Shown here piece after piece: positions 1 through 7,133 of a stretch of DNA of 9,394 nucleotides (position 1 is its first letter; each line of letters begins with the position of its first letter). The stretch is from NCBI GenBank assembly GCA_903927775.1, contig CAIYOE010000251.1, positions 1 to 9,394 of the forward strand, read 5' to 3'. The notes below the pieces were generated by a model. It had not been told where the DNA came from. It saw only the letters and a program-made list of their open reading frames with translations, and did not search any database. The position numbers and the translations under genes are program-made. Source of the stretch: an uncultured Micrococcales bacterium (GTDB taxonomy: Bacteria > Actinomycetota > Actinomycetes > Actinomycetales > Microbacteriaceae).

Positions 1-765
1 AACTTGGAAGCCCAACTGCCCAAAAAGTGCGGCCTGCTGGTCTCCGGCGCAACCCGTGATTGGGGCATCGATACCCAAAAAATGATCCGGGTCGCTGGCG
101 GCCAGGAGACCCCAGCTGGGAACAATTTCAGGAAGCGCCTTGTCCGGCACCTCGAACAAATCGAGCAATTCCTGGTCCCACTTTAGGGACTCGATATTCA
201 TGAGTTGGGTGCGACTGGCGTTAGTGGCGTCGGTGATGTGAGAGGCACCGCCAGAAATGCGTGCAATCAAGTAAGAATCCACCGTGCCGATTGCGACCTG
301 GCCAGATTCGATGCTGCGCCAAGTTTTTGGATCGTTGCGCTTTACCCAAAGGATTTTGCTCGACGAAAAATAAGGGTCCAGCGGTAGGCCCGTGGCTTGA
401 CGGACCCGCTCGCGAGCATCGGCAAATTTGGCGTCCGTAAGTAGATCCGAAGTTCGACGATCCTGCCAAACAATCGCTCGGCGCGGCGCGACCAATGTCT
501 TGCGACTCCAGAAAACCGCTGTTTCTCGCTGATTGGTAATGCCAATCGCGCTGACCTCACTAGCCCCGACCCCCGCCGCCTGCAGCGCGCCAGCCACCGC
601 AACCAAAGTCGCTTGCCAGATTTGCTCGGGGTCGTGTTCCACCCATCCGGGTTGAGGAAAATGCTGTTCAAACTCGCTGTAGCCGCGACCGGTAGCAATC
701 GAATCCACACCAACCAGCTGGGCGGTAACGCCCGTGGTTCCCGCATCGATGCTCAGAATCAACAT
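1..765 (-). CDS. glpK: Glycerol kinase, N-terminal 255 residues (cut by window edge)
   Basis: FGGY-family kinase, most likely glycerol kinase, which makes sn-glycerol 3-phosphate from glycerol and ATP in the cytoplasm. The frame is open from the ATG at 765 to base 1. It shows the FGGY N-terminal domain: phosphate-binding loop SIDAGTTG (residues 5-12), EFEQHFPQPGWVEHDP (31-46), GITNQRET (75-82), AIVWQDRRT (97-105), TGLPLDPYFSSSK (125-137), GTVDSYL (160-166), TDATNASRT (178-186) and AGDQQAALFGQ (240-250). Residues matching the known glycerol-contacting positions are present: R80, E81, W100, Y132, D242 and Q243. The FGGY C-terminal domain, about half the protein, lies beyond the window. The loop reads DAGTTGVTA rather than the DQGTTSSRA of E. 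coli GlpK, so a glycerol-kinase-like subfamily is possible. The start is 4 bases past the permease stop with no clear Shine-Dalgarno, suggesting translational coupling. Confidence 0.87.
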   Translation of the reverse strand, partial: MLILSIDAGTTGVTAQLVGVDSIATGRGYSEFEQHFPQPGWVEHDPEQIWQATLVAVAGALQAAGVGASEVSAIGITNQRETAVFWSRKTLVAPRRAIVWQDRRTSDLLTDAKFADARERVRQATGLPLDPYFSSSKILWVKRNDPKTWRSIESGQVAIGTVDSYLIARISGGASHITDATNASRTQLMNIESLKWDQELLDLFEVPDKALPEIVPSWGLLAASDPDHFLGIDAPITGCAGDQQAALFGQLGFQV

Positions 766-769
766 GGCT

Positions 770-1657
770 CTAGTGTTGCATTGGTTCGTAGGGAACCAAA
801 GCCTCTTTCGATTTCTTGGTGGGCCATTCCACAACCAGCATCGATGCAAAAAGCAGGATTCCGCCGATCACCGTCTTTGGTTGCAGCACCTCTTGACCAG
901 CCCAAACAGCGATGATGGCGGTGAACACAACCTCGAAGGTGAGGTAGATAGAGACTCGGCTGCTGTCCATAATCCCTTGAGCCCAGGTTTGTACAAAGAA
1001 CGCAACCGCGGTACTCAAAACCGCTGTAAATACAATGGCGAACCAGCCGTTGAATCCAACCGGAGCTGTGTAGCCGTCGGTAAATGAAATAAACGTACAA
1101 AGCACACCAACCACGGCGAGTTGGATAACAGTTAGCGCGTAGGGGTCTTCGCCCGGGCTCCAAACCGATAACCCAAAAATGTGAAGCGCAAAAAACAGAC
1201 CGCAAACAACCACCCAGAGTTGGGCGGACTCGAAGCTAACGCCATTGATGCTTATGAACGCCAGACCGCCAGTTGCCAGAACCACACCAGCGATAACCTG
1301 CCTACTGATTCGTTTTCTTAGCAAAGCCCAAGTTAGCAGTGGGACAAAAACCACGTAAAGACCAGTTAGGAACCCAGTGATGGCGGCCGTGGTCACGGCC
1401 AAGCCGATGGTCTGGGTCACGTAGGCGATTCCCAGCAGAAGGCCCAGCCCGATGCCCTTGTAAAGTAGTTGGCCTCGGAGCCGCCCCAAGACTTTGGGCT
1501 TAGCCGCAATCATTACAACGGTGGCCAACATGAATCGTGTGCCCAAAAAATCGTAAAGCGGCTGGGTCTCAATGGCGTCTTTCATCAACACAAACGCGCC
1601 ACCCCAAACTGCGGCAACTGCAATAAGAGCTAGGGGAGCAAAGCGGGCTGATTTCAC
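770..1657 (-). CDS. EamA/DMT-superfamily permease, 10 TM helices
   Basis: Inner-membrane transporter of the drug/metabolite transporter superfamily, with two EamA repeats in 295 residues. Hydrophobic segments lie at about residues 7-25, 38-53, 67-84, 90-111, 119-137, 146-164, 172-191, 203-222, 234-254 and 261-277, the usual ten-helix layout. Family signatures include AVWGGAFVLMK near the N-terminus, TGFLTGLYVVFVPLLT with a following LLRKR (about 94-116), and a QTWAQ motif (223-227) near the start of the last helical pair. Substrate cannot be read from sequence; family members export amino acids, nucleobases or other metabolites. The start is GTG, because the preceding in-frame codon is TAG. 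It lies 13 bases after the SDR gene stop, with only AGG touching the start, so coupling to upstream translation is likely. Its stop is 4 bases from the glycerol kinase start, which makes a metabolite link conceivable but unproven. Confidence 0.9.
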   Translation of the reverse strand: MKSARFAPLALIAVAAVWGGAFVLMKDAIETQPLYDFLGTRFMLATVVMIAAKPKVLGRLRGQLLYKGIGLGLLLGIAYVTQTIGLAVTTAAITGFLTGLYVVFVPLLTWALLRKRISRQVIAGVVLATGGLAFISINGVSFESAQLWVVVCGLFFALHIFGLSVWSPGEDPYALTVIQLAVVGVLCTFISFTDGYTAPVGFNGWFAIVFTAVLSTAVAFFVQTWAQGIMDSSRVSIYLTFEVVFTAIIAVWAGQEVLQPKTVIGGILLFASMLVVEWPTKKSKEALVPYEPMQH

Positions 1658-1670
1658 CTAAGCGAGTCTA

Positions 1671-3200
1671 TTAGCGTTGGCCGGTGGCCACGTATTTCAC
1701 CATCGATGGAAAGACAAAGCCGTGCATGGGCCAAACGCTCCACCAGTACGCGTGACCCAACAGGCCCTTTGGTGCGTAGACCGCGCGCTGAATCACGCGG
1801 GTCTGGCCGGTTTCGGTTTTGTCGATTGCCCATTCCAGCCAAGCTAGCCCCGGCATTACCATTTCGGCTCGCAATCTCAGGAGACCGGTTGGGCTTGCAG
1901 CGGTTGGGCGTTCAATCGCCTCGACTCGCCAGAAATCCAGCGACTCGCCTTCCATGAGGTGATTGGGGTCGCGTCGACCGCGACGAAGCCCGGCACCACC
2001 AAGAAATTTGTCAGCGATGCCGCGCAGGCGCCATGCCCAGGTGGCCGTGGAATAGCCGTTGTCTCCACCAATCGATTCAGCCCTAGCCCAAATCACATCG
2101 ATTGGGTTGTCTGAAAGCACCTCGCGCACATCGGTGTAAAGCGAGCCACCGGCCCAGTCTGGGTCAGTCGGCAGTGGATCTGATGGAGCTCCCGGGAAAG
2201 TTGCGTTCGACCAACTGGTCTCCACGTTGGCTTCCTTGATTTTCTTCAGCGCCAGCTGCACGGCTCTTGGGAACTCGGTGAGTCCGCCCTCCGGATCAGG
2301 GATTAACCGCCTAATGTCATCGTTGCGAGCCACAACCTCGTTTTTCAAGCTCGCCACAAGTCGCTTAGCCAATGTGAACGGAACCGGAGTCACCAACCCA
2401 ACCCAGCCACTCGAGAGCTTTGGGGTTAGAAGTGGAATCGGAATGATGATTCGCTTCCGCAATCCGGCAGACATCGCGTACTGCTGCATCATGTCTCGGT
2501 AGGTGTAAATATTTGGACCACCGATGTCGTAGTCGCCAGACACCGATTCTGGTAGCGCGGCCGCTCCAACCAGGTAGCGCAGCACATCGCGGATAGCAAT
2601 CGGTTGAATCCGGGTTTCCACCCACTTTGGAGTGGTCATGATCGGCAGACGCTCGGTTAGGTAGCGCAACATCTCGAAGCTGGCGGAACCCGAGCCGATC
2701 ACGACTCCCGCCCGAAGTTCTATGGTTGGCACCCCAGAGGCCCGCAGAACCTCGCCGACCTCGGCACGCGATTGCAGGTGGGCCGAAAGGCTTTGCTGGC
2801 GCTGGTCCACCATTCCACCCAGGTAAATCAACCGGCGAACCTTTGCCGCTTTTGCCAGGCGCGCAAAGCTCTCGGCCATGGCGCTTTCTTCGGCTTCGAA
2901 ATCGTTCTTGCTCATCAGTGAGTGCAGCAGGTAGTAGGCAACATCGATGCCCGTCAGTGCCTGTGCCAAGACTTCTTCACTGGTGGCGTCGCCGTCCACA
3001 ATCTCGACCTGATTGAACCACTCGTGATCTTTCAGCCGGCTAGCGTGCCGCGCCAGGACCCGCACGCGATAACCGCGAAGCAGAAGTTCGCGAATCAGTC
3101 GACCACCGATGTAGCCGGTAGCGCCGGTTACCAAACAGAGCGCGGGGGAGCCGTCTGCCCTGGTGAGCATTGGAAGGTCAAAAGCTAAAGACTGAGACAT
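1671..3200 (-). CDS. NAD(P)-binding SDR protein with C-terminal DUF2867
   Basis: A 509-residue two-domain protein. Residues 20 to about 290 form an extended/atypical SDR Rossmann domain: the dinucleotide loop is GATGYIGG (26-33), followed by R51, which may favour NADP, and DGDAT at 69-73. Residues about 350-505 match DUF2867, with TWAWRLRG (387-394), GGAGLRRGRRDP (401-412), LDFWRVE (421-427), MPGLAWLEW (449-457) and YWWSVWPMHGFVFPSM (485-500). This domain order is the common actinobacterial and cyanobacterial 'NAD(P)H-binding, DUF2867' protein; its substrate is not established and I do not assign one. The active-site YxxxK of classical SDRs is not evident, as is usual for atypical NmrA/complex-I-like members. 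The ATG is well supported by AAAGGAG at 3207-3213, 6 bases upstream. It is the only gene in this run with a strong independent ribosome binding site; 40 bases separate it from the Nudix gene. Confidence 0.9.
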   Translation of the reverse strand: MSQSLAFDLPMLTRADGSPALCLVTGATGYIGGRLIRELLLRGYRVRVLARHASRLKDHEWFNQVEIVDGDATSEEVLAQALTGIDVAYYLLHSLMSKNDFEAEESAMAESFARLAKAAKVRRLIYLGGMVDQRQQSLSAHLQSRAEVGEVLRASGVPTIELRAGVVIGSGSASFEMLRYLTERLPIMTTPKWVETRIQPIAIRDVLRYLVGAAALPESVSGDYDIGGPNIYTYRDMMQQYAMSAGLRKRIIIPIPLLTPKLSSGWVGLVTPVPFTLAKRLVASLKNEVVARNDDIRRLIPDPEGGLTEFPRAVQLALKKIKEANVETSWSNATFPGAPSDPLPTDPDWAGGSLYTDVREVLSDNPIDVIWARAESIGGDNGYSTATWAWRLRGIADKFLGGAGLRRGRRDPNHLMEGESLDFWRVEAIERPTAASPTGLLRLRAEMVMPGLAWLEWAIDKTETGQTRVIQRAVYAPKGLLGHAYWWSVWPMHGFVFPSMVKYVATGQR

Positions 3201-3240
3201 CGGAGACTCCTTTGTGGTTCAAGCCAGCCGGCTCTCGCCT

Positions 3241-4182
3241 TTATTCCGCGATGAACGGCGCGTAATCCTCGATTGCCACAATCTTGCGTTTGTGGCCCGG
3301 AGTGGCGGGTGTCATGTGCACCACCATCATGTGGCCAGGCTTCAAGGCACGACCCTCGTGGAGTCGGATTTCTTGCCCGGCGTCTCCATATGTGGCTACC
3401 GCGTCTAAAATGCTTGGCAGGCTCGGTCTGTGGCTACAGAGCACACTTGGGCGCCCATCATCGATGATGTCGTGAACCACTTTTTTGGTGCGTGCCGGCC
3501 CGTTGTTGGATCCAAGCTCACTTAGCTGGTGTCGTTCGATAATTGGCAGTTTGCGGCTTAGCGCAAAGGGTGCAACCGTCTCAAAGCAGCGCAACCAGGG
3601 CGAGCTAAAGACTCGCTTGATTCCGAATGCGCCAAGGATGGGTGCCACCGACTTGGCCTGGCTGAAACCGATTGGCAGTAGCGGGCGCTTGCCATCGGGT
3701 CCGCTCCAGTCGGTACGGGGTGTGGCCTTGGCATGGCGCAGCAAGATGAATGGCTTGGTGCGGAGCAGTCCACGCTTGTGGTACTCCACCAGGGTGGCAA
3801 GAAAAACCTTGTCCGCGTCGTAAGAAAGCACCTTGGCGGCTTCGATTGGGCTCATCCAAAGCACTTCGTCTACTTCTTCGTGTGGCACAAACTTGCTCTT
3901 GGCTAGAGCCGAATCGGTCACACGGGCTGCCCAGATGTGGACCTCTTTGGGCTGACCATTAGGCAGGGTGTAGTGCTGCACACCAAGGCTAATTCCGAGA
4001 CGAATCTTGAGCCCGGTCTCTTCGAGCACCTCTCGAACGGCGGTTTGCGGTAGCACCTCGCCCGGATCAAGTTTGCCCTTGGCCCAACCGTAGTCGTCGT
4101 AGCGACCTCGATGAATTAATCCAACCACCAGCTGGTGGTCTGTCTCTCTCCATAAGACCGCACCAGCTGCGTAAACGGTCAT
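3241..4182 (-). CDS. mutT1: MutT1-like Nudix hydrolase fused to histidine phosphatase
   Basis: A 313-residue fusion. The N-terminal Nudix domain (about 1-135) carries a complete Nudix box at residues 36-58 (GKLDPGE, then REVLEETGL), the Mg-binding hydrolase loop. The C-terminal domain (about 143-313) is a SixA/phosphoglycerate-mutase-type histidine phosphatase: LLRHAKA with R149 and H150, SSPWLRCFET with R198, and CSHRPSLP with H251 as the second catalytic histidine. Mycobacterial MutT1 (Rv2985) has this architecture and hydrolyses 8-oxo-(d)GTP and diadenosine polyphosphates; that activity is inferred here. The frame stays open a further 33 codons upstream inside ppk, but the ATG at 4182 begins directly at [11 protein letters not shown], the usual N-terminus of the domain, and has GAGGGG at 4193-4198, 10 bases upstream. 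That ATG shares its A with the ppk stop (TAATG), so the two genes are probably translationally coupled. Confidence 0.92.
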   Translation of the reverse strand: MTVYAAGAVLWRETDHQLVVGLIHRGRYDDYGWAKGKLDPGEVLPQTAVREVLEETGLKIRLGISLGVQHYTLPNGQPKEVHIWAARVTDSALAKSKFVPHEEVDEVLWMSPIEAAKVLSYDADKVFLATLVEYHKRGLLRTKPFILLRHAKATPRTDWSGPDGKRPLLPIGFSQAKSVAPILGAFGIKRVFSSPWLRCFETVAPFALSRKLPIIERHQLSELGSNNGPARTKKVVHDIIDDGRPSVLCSHRPSLPSILDAVATYGDAGQEIRLHEGRALKPGHMMVVHMTPATPGHKRKIVAIEDYAPFIAE

Positions 4183-6308
4183 TACTTGCGAGCCCCTCGC
4201 TTGGCCAGCACATCGTGCATGATCTTGTCCTGGACATCGACCAATGGCTTTCCGTTGGCGTCTTGGTAGTGACGAACCCACTCGCCGTCGCTGCCCAGGT
4301 GCCAGCTACTGCTTCCTTCATCCATGCCTAGGTCGAACATGTTGTTTAGTTCTTTGATCTGGTCCGGTGCAACGATGCGCACTAGAGCTTCGACTCTGCG
4401 GTCTAGATTTCGGTGCATCATGTCGGCAGATCCGATAAAAACAGCAGGGTCTCCGCCGCCGGCAAAAGTAAACACGCGACTGTGCTCTAGATAACGACCC
4501 AAAACCGAGCGAACCTTGATGGTCTCGCTGAGGCCTGGGACTCCTGGACGCAAAGAACACATTCCTCGAACCAGGACTTCCACCGGAACTCCAGCCTGAG
4601 AGGCCTGGTAAAGCGAGTCGATAATCTGCTCGTCGACCAGCGAGTTGACCTTGACACGGATCTTTGCAGGCTTGCCTGCCTTGTGGTGAGCAATCTCGCG
4701 CTCGATTCGATTGGTCAGGCCATCGCGGACACCGTGAGGCGACACCAGAAGGGTCTTGAAGGTGCTGTCAGGTGCAAAACCGCTCAGGCGGTTGAACAGC
4801 TTGGTCAGGTCTTCGCCCAGGCTTTCGCGCGAACTCAATAATCCGTAGTCCTCGTAAAAGCGCGCTGTTTTTGGGTTGTAGTTTCCGGTGCCAACGTGGC
4901 AGTAACGACGAAGGCTATTGCCCTCTTGGCGGATAACCAAAGAGAGCTTGCAGTGAGTCTTTAGCCCAACGATTCCATAAACCACGTGAACACCGGCCTG
5001 CTCGAGCTTGCGAGCCCACGCGATGTTGTTTTGTTCGTCAAAGCGTGCCTTGATTTCCACCAGAGCCAAAACCTGTTTGCCGGCTTCAGCAGCCTGGATT
5101 AGGGCATCCACAATCGGACTGTCTCCGCTGGTGCGGTAAAGGGTCTGCTTAATAGCTAGCACCTGTGGGTCGGCGGCTGCCTGCTCTAGAAATGCCTGCA
5201 CGCTCGTAGTGAAAGATTCGTAAGGGTGATGCAACAGCACCTCGCGCTCGCGCAGCACACCAAAAATGTCGGTAACCACGTCGTCTCCATCGCTGAGGAA
5301 ACGGTTTGTAACCACCTGGTGAGGCGCAAAGTGAAGCTCTGGGCGCTTCATGAACGCCATCTCGCTGAGACCCTTCAGATCAAGCGGCGCCGGAAGGTGG
5401 TAGACATCCTCGTCTTCTACGTCTAGTTCGCGAACCAACAGCTCTAAAACCTGGGGGTTGATGTCGTTGGCCACCTCTAGGCGAACCGGAGGCCCAAACC
5501 GGCGACGAAGCAGCTCTTTCTCGAGGGCAATCAGCAAGTTTTCGCCGTCTTCTTCGTCTACCTCTAGGTCTTCGTTTCGGGTGACCCTAAACGTGTGGTG
5601 CTGAAGAACCTGCATTCCTGGGAAAAGCATGGCGAGGAACTGGCCAATAATCTCTTCGAGTGGCACGAAGCGGGCGTCGGTGGCCCCGGTGTTTCCCGGA
5701 ACACGAACAAAGCGTGGAAGCAGTGGCGGAACCTTCACGCGCGCAAAATGTTCCGACCCGTTGTCAGGGTTTTGGAGCACAACAGCCAAGTTGAGGCTAA
5801 GGCCGCTGATGTAAGGGAACGGGTGCGCCGGGTCTACTGCCAGCGGGGTTAGTACTGGGAAAATCTGGGTTTGGAACTGAAGTTTCAGCGCCTCTTGTTC
5901 CTCGGCAGAGAGTTCTGCCCACTTGAGTAGGTTGATGCCGTGTTCGCTTAGGCCGGGCTCCAACACCTCTACGAAAAGCTTGGCATGGCGCTCCTGAAGA
6001 GCGTGAGCTTCTTTGGAAATCTGAGTCAGCACAGCCTGTGGGCTTAGGCCGCTGCTGGCAGTCACGGCTAGACCGGTTGCGATTCGGCGCTTCAGACCTG
6101 CCACGCGAACCATGAAAAACTCATCTAGGTTGCTTGCAAAGATGCTTGCAAAGTTGAGGCGCTCCAAAAGAAACATGTCTGGGTCTTCGGCGAGTTCAAG
6201 TACTCGCTGGTTGAACTTGAGCCAACTCAACTCGCGGTCTAGAAAGCGTTCTGGGCCAAATTCGCCTTGATTTTCGGGCATTGTTACAGCCATAGTTTCT
6301 TCAGACAT
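4182..6308 (-). CDS. ppk: Polyphosphate kinase 1
   Basis: Cytoplasmic or membrane-associated enzyme that reversibly polymerises the ATP gamma-phosphate into inorganic polyphosphate. At 708 residues it is of normal PPK1 length. All four PPK1 domains can be followed: the N-terminal domain with [19 protein letters not shown] (22-40) and [14 protein letters not shown] (60-73); the middle domain with [20 protein letters not shown] (153-172); C-terminal domain 1 with [10 protein letters not shown] (391-400), [12 protein letters not shown] (418-429) and the phosphohistidine motif [19 protein letters not shown] (469-487, His471); and C-terminal domain 2 with RYLEHSRVF (605-613, His609) and [17 protein letters not shown] (624-640). 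His471 and His609 correspond to E. coli His435 and His592. The ATG has AGGA at 6316-6319, 7 bases upstream. The gene lies 62 bases after glnR and overlaps mutT1 by one base. Mycobacteria also keep ppk beside mutT1 (Rv2984/Rv2985c), though not in the same orientation. Confidence 0.97.
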   Translation of the reverse strand: MSEETMAVTMPENQGEFGPERFLDRELSWLKFNQRVLELAEDPDMFLLERLNFASIFASNLDEFFMVRVAGLKRRIATGLAVTASSGLSPQAVLTQISKEAHALQERHAKLFVEVLEPGLSEHGINLLKWAELSAEEQEALKLQFQTQIFPVLTPLAVDPAHPFPYISGLSLNLAVVLQNPDNGSEHFARVKVPPLLPRFVRVPGNTGATDARFVPLEEIIGQFLAMLFPGMQVLQHHTFRVTRNEDLEVDEEDGENLLIALEKELLRRRFGPPVRLEVANDINPQVLELLVRELDVEDEDVYHLPAPLDLKGLSEMAFMKRPELHFAPHQVVTNRFLSDGDDVVTDIFGVLREREVLLHHPYESFTTSVQAFLEQAAADPQVLAIKQTLYRTSGDSPIVDALIQAAEAGKQVLALVEIKARFDEQNNIAWARKLEQAGVHVVYGIVGLKTHCKLSLVIRQEGNSLRRYCHVGTGNYNPKTARFYEDYGLLSSRESLGEDLTKLFNRLSGFAPDSTFKTLLVSPHGVRDGLTNRIEREIAHHKAGKPAKIRVKVNSLVDEQIIDSLYQASQAGVPVEVLVRGMCSLRPGVPGLSETIKVRSVLGRYLEHSRVFTFAGGGDPAVFIGSADMMHRNLDRRVEALVRIVAPDQIKELNNMFDLGMDEGSSSWHLGSDGEWVRHYQDANGKPLVDVQDKIMHDVLAKRGARK

Positions 6309-6327
6309 ATCTAAATCCTGCCATCTT

Positions 6328-6372
6328 GGTTAAAACTTTTTTGGTTACTAGGTTTCTTAAAAGTGAACACTT
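6328..6372 (-). promoter_or_regulatory. Candidate control region between glnR and ppk
   Basis: The 62-base gap is noticeably AT-rich. It starts with a short dyad, AAGTGAACACTT (6361-6372, arms of 5 bases, loop of 2), overlapping the glnR stop codon. On the ppk coding strand this gives GTTCACTT, which resembles one unit of the actinobacterial PHO box. The position one 11-base repeat downstream reads AGAAACC and is degenerate. Three GGTT motifs on the plus strand (6328, 6343, 6351) lie between it and ppk. I could not place a convincing -35/-10 pair. PhoP control of ppk is known in Streptomyces; its extension to this site is inference. Confidence 0.25.
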
Positions 6373-7057
6373 AGAACCCGCTGGGGGCATACTCAGATTC
6401 ATCAAGTGAGTTGTTGAATCGGTACCCAACGTTTCTGACTGTTCCGATCAACGACTCCAGGTCACCTAACTTGGCTCGCAGACGTCGAATGTGTACGTCC
6501 ACCGTTCGTGTACCACCAAAGTAGTCGTAGCCCCAGACCTCGCTCAGCAACTGCTCTCGGGTGAAAACGCGCCCTGAGTGTTGAGCCAAGAAGCGCAACA
6601 ACTCGAACTCCTTGTAAGTCAAGTCCAGTGGTTTTCCGTGGACCTTTGCGCTGTAACTGGCTTCATCGATAACCACGCCGCTGGCGCTAATGGTTTCGCT
6701 TTTATCCTGAATTTTGCCGCGACCAATAGCCGTGCGAATTCTTGCTTCGATTTCCCCCGGGCCTGCGGTCTCTAAAATGAAGTCGCTTGATCCCCACTCG
6801 GCATTCATCGCGGGTAAACCGCCTTCGCCCAGAACCACGATCAAGGGGCTCGACATGCCTGTGGTGTTCAAAATTTTGGCCAATGATTTCGCGGACACTA
6901 AATCGTGTCTCGCATCTAATAAAACGAGGTCGGCTACCGGTGCGCTCACAAGGGCGGCGGGCTCCGCAGCGATTACTCTAACGCGGTGACCAAGTAAAGA
7001 GAGGGCAGGCAGGACTTCGCTGTTTGGCCATGAGGCCAAAACTAAAATCTGTGCCAT
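6371..7057 (-). CDS. glnR: GlnR-family orphan response regulator
   Basis: A 228-residue OmpR/PhoB-type regulator, best matched to GlnR, the actinobacterial nitrogen regulator controlling glutamine synthetase, ammonium and nitrate genes. The receiver (1-112) has GlnR-like stretches [13 protein letters not shown] (15-27), LLDARHDL (46-53), [12 protein letters not shown] (78-89) and [10 protein letters not shown] (99-108). The DNA-binding winged helix (about 126-215) has [20 protein letters not shown] (145-164) and [20 protein letters not shown] (175-194). D48 matches the conserved GlnR aspartate, but the acidic pair and the late lysine of classical receivers are missing, in line with GlnR acting without ordinary phosphotransfer. 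No histidine kinase is nearby. The open frame extends 48 codons further upstream, but those would cross the divergent gene. The ATG at 7057 gives the expected MAQILVL start and has GGGAG 4 bases upstream (7062-7066). Confidence 0.88.
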   Translation of the reverse strand: MAQILVLASWPNSEVLPALSLLGHRVRVIAAEPAALVSAPVADLVLLDARHDLVSAKSLAKILNTTGMSSPLIVVLGEGGLPAMNAEWGSSDFILETAGPGEIEARIRTAIGRGKIQDKSETISASGVVIDEASYSAKVHGKPLDLTYKEFELLRFLAQHSGRVFTREQLLSEVWGYDYFGGTRTVDVHIRRLRAKLGDLESLIGTVRNVGYRFNNSLDESEYAPSGF

Positions 7058-7070
7058 AGTGCTCCCGAGG

Positions 7071-7097
7071 GTTTCCACTAGTTTACCTTCTGTTTGC
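7071..7097. promoter_or_regulatory. Three phased GTTTnC repeats, candidate GlnR operator
   Basis: On the plus strand GTTTCC (7071), GTTTAC (7081) and GTTTGC (7092) form a direct repeat with 10- and 11-base spacing, about one helical turn, so all would face the same side of the DNA. On the minus strand the two units nearest glnR read GTAAA-n6-GAAAC, close to the published GlnR half-site pair GTnAC-n6-GAAAC (9 of the 10 defined or free positions fit). The array lies between the divergent glnR and membrane-protein genes and overlaps the suggested glnR -10, so it could serve autoregulation or shared control. The assignment is by eye. Confidence 0.4.
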
Positions 7098-7110
7098 AAG
7101 AGCGTGTCAG
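7080..7110 (-). promoter_or_regulatory. Candidate sigma-70-type promoter of glnR
   Basis: On the minus strand CTGACA (7105-7110) lies 19 bases before TAAACT (7080-7085). These match the -35 TTGACA and -10 TAnnnT patterns, with a slightly long spacer. Transcription would start near 7073, giving a leader of about 16 bases with the GGGAG ribosome binding site. The middle GTTTAC repeat covers the -10, which would suit repression by a bound regulator. The match is moderate and unsupported by other data. Confidence 0.3.
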
Positions 7111-7133
7111 AAGTTCTAGGGCATGATTGAGAC

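Noticed and set aside
1..765. Xylulokinase as the identity of the FGGY kinase
   Set aside because: EFEQHFPQPGWVEHDP, GITNQRET and DPYFSS are glycerol-kinase signatures and retain the glycerol contacts.
342..1205. Other-frame open frames of 80-150 residues over glpK and the permease
   Set aside because: Compositionally odd and rich in Arg, Trp and Cys, with no family motifs; they are shadows of the two genes.
3222..3236. AGCCGGCT palindrome between the MutT1-like and SDR genes
   Set aside because: Short, with no loop and no U-tract; it looks like a chance restriction-type palindrome rather than a terminator.
4183..4281. N-terminal extension of the MutT1-like frame (33 extra codons)
   Set aside because: It lies wholly inside ppk, its residues are basic and low in family similarity, and the ATG at 4182 with GAGGGG upstream starts exactly at the Nudix fold.
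6361..6372. AAGTGAACACTT as a terminator hairpin after glnR
   Set aside because: Five base pairs with a 2-base loop and no GC-rich stem make it too weak; a protein-binding dyad is a better reading.
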